A stretch of DNA of 7,700 bases from Methylomonas sp. (GTDB taxonomy: Bacteria; Pseudomonadota; Gammaproteobacteria; Methylococcales; Methylomonadaceae). Shown here piece by piece: positions 1-6,239 of this stretch. Within the stretch, counting starts at the first letter, position 1; each line of letters opens with the position of its first letter. Position numbers and translations under genes: made by a program. The notes under the pieces were generated by a model that saw only the letters and a program-made list of their open reading frames with translations, did no database searches and was not told where the DNA came from. The stretch lies in NCBI GenBank assembly GCA_028688235.1, contig JAQTYP010000151.1, forward strand, positions 1 through 7,700, read 5' to 3'.

Positions 1-975
1 TTGTATCAGTTCCTTGACGATGGCTTTGCCGGCGATGATATTCGGCAAACCGATGAACGGAATTTTGACCAATTGTTTGCCCAGCCAATAGGTCAAAGGC
101 GACAGGCGGTAAGCGATCAGCATAGGGATTTGCAGCAGGGCGATTTCCAGCGAGGCGGTTCCAGATGTCGCCATGATCGCGTCGCAGCATTGAATCGCAT
201 CGTAAGGCTGTTGTTTGACGACTTTAATATCGACGGAAAAATCTCCTAAATAGCCTTGTAACACCGCATCGCTGATCGAGTCGGCTTGAGGGAGGATGAA
301 TTGCAAGTCAGGGTGGCGCCGCGCCAAGAGTCGCACGGACTCCAGCATCACGGGCAGCATGCGCTTGATTTCGTTGGCGCGACTGCCGGGCAACAGGCCG
401 ACCACCGGCCTATCCCGGTCCAGCCCGAACAACTGAAAATCTTCCTGTTTACTGCGTAAAGGATGGACCTTATCGACCGACGGATGACCGACATAGCGAA
501 CGGGCACGTTCTCGGCTTCGTAATAAGCCGTTTCGAACGGAAATATCACGGCCATCATGTCTATCGCCTTGCCGTAGGTCACTACCCTACCCGGCCGCCA
601 CGCCCAGACCTGCGGACTGACATAAAACAGCACTTTGACGCCTCGGCTTTTGGCAAAGCGGGCCAGCTTTAAATTGAATTCCTTGTAATCGACGCAAACC
701 AGCAAATCCGGCTTTTCTTCGGCGACGATTTCTTTCATCGTCCTCAAGGCTTTCTTTATCTCGCCGTAATGCTTCAAAATTTCGACCAGCCCGATCACGC
801 CTATGCCGGAAGAGTCGAAGCGTATGGCAATGCCGGCCTGACGCATCTTGTTTCCGCCCATCCCTATGCCGCAAACGTCCGGACAGAGTTTTTGCATTTC
901 CTGGAACATGTGGGCGGCATGCTGATCGCCGGACGATTCGCCGGCGCTGAACATAACGGTGTAAGGTGTGGACAT
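1..975 (-). CDS. lpxB: Lipid-A-disaccharide synthase LpxB, 3' end cut by window edge
   Basis: This glycosyltransferase (family GT19) condenses UDP-2,3-diacylglucosamine with lipid X to give the tetra-acyl disaccharide of lipid A, at the inner face of the cytoplasmic membrane. I translated the frame by hand and it is open for 325 codons from ATG at 975 to the edge. LpxB proteins are usually about 380 residues, so some 55-60 are missing. Family motifs seen: AGESSGD (residues 11-17), VSPQVWAWRPGR (around 119-130), LLPGSR (194-199, with the family's conserved Arg), TSGTASLE (270-277) and GLPNIIAGKAIVKEL (309-323). The usual IDAPDFN segment reads VDYKEFN (95-101), keeping the Asp and the FN. The start is set by the N-terminal motif; the upstream sequence is AT-rich with no clear Shine-Dalgarno. 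The gene follows gnnB after 88 nt containing paired REP-like elements and probably shares its transcript. Confidence 0.96.
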   Translation of the reverse strand, partial: MSTPYTVMFSAGESSGDQHAAHMFQEMQKLCPDVCGIGMGGNKMRQAGIAIRFDSSGIGVIGLVEILKHYGEIKKALRTMKEIVAEEKPDLLVCVDYKEFNLKLARFAKSRGVKVLFYVSPQVWAWRPGRVVTYGKAIDMMAVIFPFETAYYEAENVPVRYVGHPSVDKVHPLRSKQEDFQLFGLDRDRPVVGLLPGSRANEIKRMLPVMLESVRLLARRHPDLQFILPQADSISDAVLQGYLGDFSVDIKVVKQQPYDAIQCCDAIMATSGTASLEIALLQIPMLIAYRLSPLTYWLGKQLVKIPFIGLPNIIAGKAIVKELIQ

Positions 976-986
976 AAAAATAAAAC

Positions 987-1061
987 GTAGAGTGGGTTAG
1001 CGTAGCGTAACCCACTGATCGAGGATTTATGATGGGTTTCGCTCTGCTCTACCCATCCTAC
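987..1061. repeat. Head-to-head pair of REP-like palindromic elements
   Basis: Two related palindromic units fill most of the gap between gnnB and lpxB. Unit 1 (987-1016, plus orientation) begins GTAG and has perfect 9-bp arms AGTGGGTTA (991-999) and TAACCCACT (1008-1016) around an 8-nt loop. Unit 2 (1031-1061) is the same element inverted: read on the minus strand it begins GTAGGATGGGT and ends ACCCATC, with 7-bp arms at 1031-1037 and 1051-1057. The outer ends also complement each other over 11 bp with two mismatches, so the RNA could form two small hairpins or one large one. This matches the general form of paired REP/BIME elements known in gammaproteobacteria. Effects on transcript stability or partial termination before lpxB are inferred. 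Confidence 0.8.
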
Positions 1062-1063
1062 AT

Positions 1064-2158
1064 TTATTGCAATACGCCCCGTATTACATCGACGACTTGT
1101 CGGACGGTATCGTCGCTTAAATTCGAACAAATCGGCAGCGAGAAACAACGCTCCGCGACCGCTTCGGTCACAGGCAACGACAATCCTGCACACTCATCCT
1201 TGAACACGTTTTGCCTGTGCAAGGGCACGGGATAATAAACGGCACTGGCGATCTGACGGTCTTGCAAGGCCTTCATGACCTCGTCGCGGCGATCGCATAA
1301 CAAGGTATATTGATGGTAAACATGCACGCCAACGCCGTCTTCATACGGCGTCGTCAACGGCAAATCCGCCATTAAATTGGAATACAAATGCGCGGCATGG
1401 CGGCGAGCGGCATTATATTGGTCTATGCGCTTCAGTTTGGCGCGCAACACCACGGCCTGCAATTCGTCCAGGCGACTGTTGTAACCGACGACGTCGTGAT
1501 AATAACGCACGTCCGAACCATGATTGCGGAATTGCTTGATTTTGGCGGCCGTTTCGTCGTCATTAGTCGTCACCAAACCGCCGTCGCCGAAACAACCCAA
1601 GTTTTTGCTGGGGAAAAAGCTAAAGCCCGCCGCAACGCCGAAACTACCGGTTTGTTGATTGTTGACGGTCGCGCCGAAAGACTGCGCGCAATCTTCTATC
1701 AGTTTCAGACCATGCTTATCGCAAATGGCTTTGATGGCCGGCAAATCGGCGGGTTGTCCGAAAAGATGCACAGGCATAACGGCCTTGGTATTCGGCGTGA
1801 CGGCTTTGAGGATGTTCTCCGGCGTGATATTGAAGGTGCCGGGATCGATATCGACGAAGACCGGCGTCGCGCCGACATATTTAATCGCTTCCGCGGTCGC
1901 GATAAAGGTAAAGGCGGTCGTGATGACTTCGTCGCCCGGACCTATGCCCGCGGCCAGCAAGGCCAAGTGCAGTGCATCGGTACCGGACGCACAACCGATA
2001 GCGTGTTTGACGCCCAAATAATCGGCGGCCTCCTTTTCGAAGGCCTGCACGTTCGGCCCCAAGATAAAGGCGCAAGTTTCCAGGGTTTCGGAGAAACCGC
2101 TGACGATTTCATCTTGAATTTCGGCGTATTGCGCCTTCAGATTGACCATAGGGATCAT
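1064..2158 (-). CDS. gnnB: DegT/DnrJ/EryC1 PLP aminotransferase, probable UDP-GlcNAc 3-keto transaminase GnnB
   Basis: This is a 364-residue fold-type I PLP aminotransferase of the nucleotide-sugar (DegT/DnrJ/EryC1) family. Visible family features are GCASGTDALHLAL near residues 55-67, TAFTFIATAEAI (81-92), the cofactor-binding EDCAQSFGA segment (155-163), and the Schiff-base lysine in FFPSKNLGCFGDGG (Lys185). The C-terminal YYPVPLHRQ segment is also typical. The gene sits 12 nt after an NAD(P)-dependent sugar oxidoreductase and just before lpxB. That neighbourhood points to GnnB, which transaminates UDP-3-keto-GlcNAc to UDP-GlcNAc3N for lipid A, as characterised in Acidithiobacillus ferrooxidans. 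The alternative is a WbpE/WlbC-type enzyme for O-antigen sugars, but no partner N-acetyltransferase or epimerase is visible here. The family call is firm; the substrate is inferred from context. Confidence 0.85.
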   Translation of the reverse strand: MIPMVNLKAQYAEIQDEIVSGFSETLETCAFILGPNVQAFEKEAADYLGVKHAIGCASGTDALHLALLAAGIGPGDEVITTAFTFIATAEAIKYVGATPVFVDIDPGTFNITPENILKAVTPNTKAVMPVHLFGQPADLPAIKAICDKHGLKLIEDCAQSFGATVNNQQTGSFGVAAGFSFFPSKNLGCFGDGGLVTTNDDETAAKIKQFRNHGSDVRYYHDVVGYNSRLDELQAVVLRAKLKRIDQYNAARRHAAHLYSNLMADLPLTTPYEDGVGVHVYHQYTLLCDRRDEVMKALQDRQIASAVYYPVPLHRQNVFKDECAGLSLPVTEAVAERCFSLPICSNLSDDTVRQVVDVIRGVLQ

Positions 2159-2166
2159 AAAGCTTG

Positions 2167-2172
2167 TCCTTT
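2167..2172 (-). promoter_or_regulatory. Ribosome binding site of gnnB
   Basis: The minus strand reads AAAGGA followed by an 8-nt spacer and the ATG at 2158. The site overlaps the TAA stop of the upstream gnnA (2173-2171). This supports tight translational linkage and fixes the gnnB start over the internal ATG three codons later. Confidence 0.7.
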
Positions 2173-3109
2173 ATCCGTGTTTCAAAAAACGGGTGATTTC
2201 GATCGCCGTCGCCAAAGCCTTGCGCCCCGCCTCACCCGGCACCAACGGAGTTTCGCCGGTCTTGATGCAATTGACAAAATGTTTGATTTCTTCGAACAAT
2301 GCATCGCCTTGTTCGAATACCGATTCCTCGGTGACGATTTCGGGAATGCCGGGAAACATTTCCTTATCGCCGGTTTTGTGTTTGACCAAAACCCTATTCT
2401 GAAAATCCACCGAAATATAAGAGCAAGGCCGAAACATGCGCATTTTGCGCTCCATTTTCATACTGATCCGGCTGGCCGTGACGTTGGCGACGCTGCCGTT
2501 CTTGAAGGTGATACGGGCATTGGCAATATCGGTGCCCTGCGTCAGCACCGCCGTGCCGCTGGCATCGATGCGCTCCACTTCGGAATCGACCAAAGCCAGG
2601 ATAATATCGATGTCGTGTATCATCAGATCCAAGACCACGCTGACGTCGTTGGCCCGCGGATTGAAAGGCGATAAACGATGAGACTCGATAAACAAGGGCT
2701 TCTCTTCCATTTTATCCAAACCGCGAATTGCCGGATTGAAACGCTCCAGGTGGCCTACTTGTAAAACGACATTTTTTTCTTTGGCGATCGCAATCAATTC
2801 ATCGGCTTCGTCGACGGTCACGGTAATCGGCTTTTCGACCAGAACATGAGTGCCGGCGTTCAAAAAATCGCGGGACACGGCATGATGAAGGCTGGTCGGC
2901 ACCACGATGCTGACCGCATCGACCTGTCCCAATAACGGCTGATAATCGGTCATGGCTTCAGCGCCATAAAGCTTTGCTATTTGTTCGGCGACTTCCGGAT
3001 TGATATCCACTACCGCCACTAATTCACAGTCTTTTAACGATGCATATTTCTCCGCATGAAATTTCCCCAAATAGCCGGCGCCGATCACGGCACACTTCAG
3101 TTTACTCAT
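2171..3109 (-). CDS. gnnA: Gfo/Idh/MocA-family NAD(P)-dependent oxidoreductase, probable UDP-GlcNAc 3-dehydrogenase GnnA
   Basis: This is a 312-residue Gfo/Idh/MocA oxidoreductase. The N-terminal Rossmann fold carries GAGYLG (residues 10-15) right after the first beta strand, an acidic residue ending beta-2 (VAVVDIN, Asp35) suited to binding the adenosine ribose, and the family EKP motif (92-94) with its catalytic lysine. The C-terminal domain contains DLMIHDIDI (161-169) with a likely catalytic His166. In the GnnA/GnnB pathway this enzyme oxidises the 3-hydroxyl of UDP-GlcNAc to the ketone used by the transaminase encoded next. WbpB/WlbA-type dehydrogenases of O-antigen pathways are the main alternative. 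The frame stays open upstream to a TTG at 3196. I chose the ATG at 3109 because it places the Rossmann strand at the N-terminus as usual and lies downstream of the candidate promoter. No strong Shine-Dalgarno is visible. It is the first gene of a probable gnnA-gnnB-lpxB operon. Confidence 0.85.
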   Translation of the reverse strand: MSKLKCAVIGAGYLGKFHAEKYASLKDCELVAVVDINPEVAEQIAKLYGAEAMTDYQPLLGQVDAVSIVVPTSLHHAVSRDFLNAGTHVLVEKPITVTVDEADELIAIAKEKNVVLQVGHLERFNPAIRGLDKMEEKPLFIESHRLSPFNPRANDVSVVLDLMIHDIDIILALVDSEVERIDASGTAVLTQGTDIANARITFKNGSVANVTASRISMKMERKMRMFRPCSYISVDFQNRVLVKHKTGDKEMFPGIPEIVTEESVFEQGDALFEEIKHFVNCIKTGETPLVPGEAGRKALATAIEITRFLKHG

Positions 3110-3171
3110 AGACAACCACACGTTGATTCGCAGTTCCCACCCCTCTTTCGAGGCAGGGTATAAAGCCGCGC

Positions 3172-3180
3172 ATTGTAACA
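3172..3180 (-). promoter_or_regulatory. Candidate extended -10 promoter element for gnnA-gnnB-lpxB
   Basis: The minus strand reads TGTTACAAT, an extended -10 (TGn followed by TACAAT, 5 of 6 matches to the sigma-70 consensus). No good -35 hexamer occurs at 16-18 nt spacing, which extended -10 promoters can tolerate. A start site about 7 nt downstream would give a leader of roughly 55 nt before the ATG at 3109. The rest of the 274-nt gap (3110-3383) shows no intrinsic terminator after cysA and no recognisable gene. Confidence 0.4.
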
Positions 3181-3260
3181 CTAGTTCACCACTCAAATAC
3201 TGCGGCTACGTTCCCGGCGTGCGATTCAAACTAAGACTCTATTGAGACAAGGAGTGAATA

Positions 3261-3440
3261 TTGGATATCTCCGAAAGTTCTTATGTAATCGTGGCTAACG
3301 AAGCAATGGCTTCTTTCATTCCTGTTGGCTCGAGTTGTTTCGTAAAGCTTCTAATATGGCGGGATTGTTATGACAGCGCCCCCTTAATTAAACCAATGGG
3401 CGTGTTTGATGCGCAAGGCGACTCTGTCGCCCTTATGTAG
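3261..3440 (+). other. Doubtful 59-codon reading frame with strong ribosome binding site, antisense to the cysA 3' end
   Basis: On the plus strand AAGGAG (3249-3254) precedes a TTG at 3261 by 6 nt. The frame stays open for 59 codons, to a TAG at 3438-3440. The predicted peptide starts with M/L-D-I-S-E-S-S-Y and has a moderately hydrophobic middle (FIPVGSSCFVKLLIW) with two cysteines. I do not recognise it. Its last 57 nt run antisense through the 3' end of cysA. A weak plus-strand promoter (TTGTAA at 3173-3178, 17 nt, AATACT at 3196-3201) lies upstream, but both hexamers match consensus at only 4 of 6 bases. It is more likely chance or a decayed remnant than a gene. Confidence 0.15.
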
Positions 3441-4427
3441 CGCCAAGTCCTTGAATTGTTCATTGGGCATTTCAGCATAGATAGTGGTGGCCGAGCCGTT
3501 ATGACCGTCGCGGTTGAGTTCCAGTCTGATGGTACCGCCGAGGTGTTGCCAATCCTTCAGGTACACCGGCGAATTGCCCGGGTCGGCGGTTTTCTCGACG
3601 CTGATGTTGTGCGGACGGACATGGGCGACGACGCCCTGGGGATCGTCGACGATGATGCCGGTACTTTTCAGCCAGTCGTGATCGTCGTCTTCAATACGGA
3701 AAACATTGGTTTGACCGATGAAACGCGACACGAAATCGCTCTGGGGTTGATCGTAAATCTCGCTGGGCGTGCCTTTTTGTTCGATCTTGCCGTGGTTGAG
3801 CACCACGATCTGGCTGGACACTTCCATCGCTTCTTCCTGATCGTGAGTGACGAAGATGCTGGTGACATTCAGTTCGTGATGCAAGTGCCGCAGCCACAGG
3901 CGCAAGTCCTTGCGTACGCTGGCGTCCAACGCGCCGAAGGGTTCATCCAGCAACAGTACAGAGGGTTCGACCGCTAGCGCGCGAGCCAAGGCGATACGTT
4001 GCCGCTGGCCGCCGGATAGTTGATCCGGGAAACGGTCATGTAACCAGTCCAGTTGCACCAGGTGTAATAGTGAATGCACCTTGTCCCTGATCTCGGTTTC
4101 GTTGGGGCGTTGCTTGCGCGGTTTGACCCGCAGGCCGAAGGCGATGTTGTCGAATACGGTCATGTGCCGAAACAAGACATAGTGCTGAAACACGAAGCCG
4201 ATCTGCCGATTTTTCACGGGTTGATCGGTGACCTTGTTGCCCTTCAGGAACACGTCGCCTTGATCGGCTTGTTCCAGGCCGGCGATGATGCGCAGCAGGG
4301 TGGTTTTGCCGCATCCGGACGGACCGAGCAGTGCGACCAATTCGCCTTCGGGAATTTCGAGGTTGATGTTGTCCAACGCCTTGAAGGCGCCGAACTGTTT
4401 GCTGATGTTGCTTAAGCTAATACTCAT
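3384..4427 (-). CDS. cysA: Sulfate/thiosulfate ABC transporter ATP-binding protein CysA
   Basis: This 347-residue ATPase powers sulfate and thiosulfate import by the CysTW channel; it acts as a dimer on the cytoplasmic side of the membrane. All ABC motifs are intact: Walker A GPSGCGKT (35-42), Q-loop Gln81 in FVFQHYVLF, signature LSGGQ (137-141), Walker B VLLLDE (157-162) with the catalytic Glu, D-loop GALD, and switch His195 in VTHDQEEA. About 110 residues after the nucleotide-binding domain form the regulatory C-terminal (TOBE-like) part typical of CysA, including the segment HVRPHNISVE. E. coli CysA is slightly longer (365). The start ATG is preceded by a weak GAGA-type ribosome site. It is the last gene of the sbp-cysT-cysW-cysA operon, 31 nt after cysW. 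The order and permease partners separate it from related polyamine or molybdate ATPases. Confidence 0.96.
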   Translation of the reverse strand: MSISLSNISKQFGAFKALDNINLEIPEGELVALLGPSGCGKTTLLRIIAGLEQADQGDVFLKGNKVTDQPVKNRQIGFVFQHYVLFRHMTVFDNIAFGLRVKPRKQRPNETEIRDKVHSLLHLVQLDWLHDRFPDQLSGGQRQRIALARALAVEPSVLLLDEPFGALDASVRKDLRLWLRHLHHELNVTSIFVTHDQEEAMEVSSQIVVLNHGKIEQKGTPSEIYDQPQSDFVSRFIGQTNVFRIEDDDHDWLKSTGIIVDDPQGVVAHVRPHNISVEKTADPGNSPVYLKDWQHLGGTIRLELNRDGHNGSATTIYAEMPNEQFKDLALHKGDRVALRIKHAHWFN

Positions 4428-4458
4428 GACGTTTCTCGCAAAATTCGTTGTCTTGTCA

Positions 4459-5343
4459 TCATTCGGCGGCGGCTTGCCGCGCGGCCTTTAAATCTTGTTT
4501 CTGCTTCCATTCCAGGAAGGTCTTCACCACCAGGGTCACCACCGCCAGCCCGGCTAATAAAGAGGCACTGGCAAAGGCGCCGACGAAGTCGTATTCGTTG
4601 TAGCTGACTTCGACATGCAAGGGCAGGGTGTTGGTCAGGCCGCGGATATGGCCGGATACCACCGACACCGCGCCGAATTCGCCCATGGCCCTGGCATTGC
4701 AGAGCAGCACGCCGTACAACAGGCCCCACTTGATGTTGGGTACGGTGATCTTGAAAAACGTCTGCCAGCCGCTGGCGCCCAGCGACAAGGCGGCTTCCTC
4801 CTCTTCGTGGCCGATTTCCTGCATCAAGGGAATCAGTTCACGGGCCACGAACGGAAAAGTCACGAACAAAGTCGCGAGCACGATGCCCGGTACAGCGAAA
4901 ATAATTTTGATGTCGTGATCGGACAACCATGGACCCAGCCAGCCCTGGGCGCCGAAAATCAGCACATAGATCAAGCCGGCAATCACCGGCGATACCGAGA
5001 ATGGCAGGTCGATCAGGGTGATCAACAGGTTTTTGCCTTTAAACTCGAAGCGGGCAATGGCCCAGGCGGCCGACACGCCGAATACGGTGGTCAGCGGTAC
5101 GGTGATGGCGGCCGTCAGCAAGGTCAGCCGCATCGCGGCCAAGGCGTCGGGTTCCGCTAAACTGCTCGAATAGGTCGACCAGCCTTTGGCAAAGGCCGCG
5201 ATCAACACCGTTGCCAAAGGCAAAATCAGAAACAAACCTATGGTCAGCAGGCTGATAAGAATTAGGGTGTAACGTACCCAGGCCGAGTCGTTCAAAGTTA
5301 GCGGCTTGGCACGGTGGCTAAAACTAGGATTCATGGCGCTCAT
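4459..5343 (-). CDS. cysW: Sulfate/thiosulfate ABC transporter permease CysW
   Basis: This is one of the two inner-membrane subunits of the sulfate/thiosulfate channel. The protein has 294 residues, close to E. coli CysW (291). About six membrane helices are visible, starting near residues 26-51, 73-96, 109-129, 149-169, around 205-230 and 255-275. The cytoplasmic EAA loop that docks on CysA is clear at about 182-204 (EEAALSLGASGWQTFFKITVP). IDLPFSVSPVIAGL (111-124) is a CysW-typical stretch. The short C-terminal tail is charged, then alanine-rich. The start at 5343 is supported by AAGAGG seven nt upstream, overlapping the cysT stop; a second ATG three codons in is less well placed. The 11-nt gap to cysT implies coupled translation. 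Confidence 0.95.
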   Translation of the reverse strand: MSAMNPSFSHRAKPLTLNDSAWVRYTLILISLLTIGLFLILPLATVLIAAFAKGWSTYSSSLAEPDALAAMRLTLLTAAITVPLTTVFGVSAAWAIARFEFKGKNLLITLIDLPFSVSPVIAGLIYVLIFGAQGWLGPWLSDHDIKIIFAVPGIVLATLFVTFPFVARELIPLMQEIGHEEEEAALSLGASGWQTFFKITVPNIKWGLLYGVLLCNARAMGEFGAVSVVSGHIRGLTNTLPLHVEVSYNEYDFVGAFASASLLAGLAVVTLVVKTFLEWKQKQDLKAARQAAAE

Positions 5344-5350
5344 TTTTATG

Positions 5351-5356
5351 CCTCTT
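5351..5356 (-). promoter_or_regulatory. Ribosome binding site of cysW
   Basis: AAGAGG on the minus strand lies 7 nt before the ATG at 5343 and overlaps the TAA stop of cysT (5357-5355). It favours the first of two nearby in-frame ATG codons as the cysW start and suggests translational coupling of the two permease subunits. Confidence 0.65.
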
Positions 5357-6182
5357 ATAATTGACCGTTACGGCGGCGCATCCACCACTGCAGGCCGTTG
5401 ATCGATAACAGTAAGACGAAGGACAGTATTAACATGATCAGGCCGATGGCGGTGGCGCCTGCGTAGTCGTATTGTTCCAGCTTGGTGATGATCAGCAGCG
5501 GTACGATTTCCGAGACATAGGGCATGTTGCCGGCGATGAAGATCACCGAGCCGTATTCGCCGACACCACGGGCAAACGCCAGCGCGAAACCGGTGATCGC
5601 CGCCGGCAGGATGTTGGGCAGTATGATATTGATAAAGGCTTGCCAGCGATTGGCGCCGAGACTGGCGGCGGCTTCTTCCATCGCGCTGTCGAATTCCTGC
5701 AACACCGGCTCGATGGTGCGTACCACGAAGGGCAGGCCGATGAAAATCAACGCAAACACGATGCCCAGCGGTTTATAGGCAATCTGAACGCCGATGGCTT
5801 CCATCACCCATTTGCCTATCCAGCCCTTGGGTTCGTAAATGGTCGCCAACACGATGCCAGCCACCGCGGTCGGCAACGCAAACGGCAGATCGATCAAGGC
5901 ATCGAAGATTTTTTTACCTGGGAAGAGGTAGCGTACCAGGCACCAGGCGATCACGGAGCCTAATACGGCCGCAACAGCAGCCGCGATCAAGGCTGCGCCG
6001 AAGCTGACTTTGAATGAAGTCAACACTCGCCGGTTGGTCAAAATATCCCAAAACTGGTCAAGGCTGAGTTGCAGGGTTTTCAGCAGCATCGCGCTGAGCG
6101 GAATCAATACGATCAACGCCAGATAGAACAGCGTGAAACCGAGCGCCGGGCGAAATCCTGGCATGATGTGGCTTTGTGGCAT
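5355..6182 (-). CDS. cysT: Sulfate/thiosulfate ABC transporter permease CysT (CysU)
   Basis: This is the second inner-membrane channel subunit, pairing with CysW. With the ATG at 6182 it has 275 residues, almost the length of E. coli CysU (277). Hydrophobic segments lie near residues 14-34, 61-82, 100-117, 138-155, 192-207 and 243-262, consistent with six helices. The EAA loop is at about 169-191 (EEAAASLGANRWQAF). LIDLPFALPTAVAGI (96-110) is characteristic of CysT/CysU. The frame can be extended upstream to 6233, but those 17 codons run through the palindromic repeat at 6198-6232 and resemble no permease N-terminus, so I reject the longer start. Ribosome-site support at 6182 is weak, and an ATG at 6164 is also possible. 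The gene lies 57 nt after sbp. Confidence 0.94.
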   Translation of the reverse strand: MPQSHIMPGFRPALGFTLFYLALIVLIPLSAMLLKTLQLSLDQFWDILTNRRVLTSFKVSFGAALIAAAVAAVLGSVIAWCLVRYLFPGKKIFDALIDLPFALPTAVAGIVLATIYEPKGWIGKWVMEAIGVQIAYKPLGIVFALIFIGLPFVVRTIEPVLQEFDSAMEEAAASLGANRWQAFINIILPNILPAAITGFALAFARGVGEYGSVIFIAGNMPYVSEIVPLLIITKLEQYDYAGATAIGLIMLILSFVLLLSINGLQWWMRRRNGQL

Positions 6183-6197
6183 GAGAATGTCTTCGGG

Positions 6198-6232
6198 TGT
6201 AGGTCGGGTTAGGCACCAGCCGTAACCCGACA
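6198..6232 (+). repeat. REP-like palindromic element between sbp and cysT
   Basis: This element begins TGTAGG and has perfect 9-bp arms GTCGGGTTA (6203-6211) and TAACCCGAC (6223-6231). An inner GGC/GCC pairing around ACCA extends the stem past one bulged base. It has the same design as the two units at 987-1061 (GTAG, then a GGGT arm closed by ACCC). It fills most of the gap between sbp and cysT. A hairpin here could protect or separate the abundant binding-protein message from the permease message, as REP elements do between malE and malF; for this locus that is inference. Confidence 0.8.
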
Positions 6233-6239
6233 ATTTAGC

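Noticed and set aside
1388..2674. A 428-codon open frame on the plus strand
   Set aside because: It runs antisense across gnnB and the 3' part of gnnA, both of which have clear family motifs. The peptide is rich in Arg, Asp and Gly as expected of a complementary-strand shadow, and it matches no family I know.
3110..3196. Longer gnnA start using TTG at 3196
   Set aside because: The 29 extra residues precede the Rossmann strand that normally opens the protein, the codon is a poor start, and the likely transcription start lies downstream of it.
3300..3316. Small hairpin GAAGC-AATG-GCTTC followed by TTT on the plus strand, considered as a terminator
   Set aside because: The stem is only 5 bp, the T-run is three bases, and no confident plus-strand gene needs termination there. 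For cysA it is on the wrong strand.
3456..3977. A 173-codon plus-strand frame inside cysA
   Set aside because: It is a complementary-strand shadow of an intact cysA reading frame, with no ribosome site or recognisable domain.
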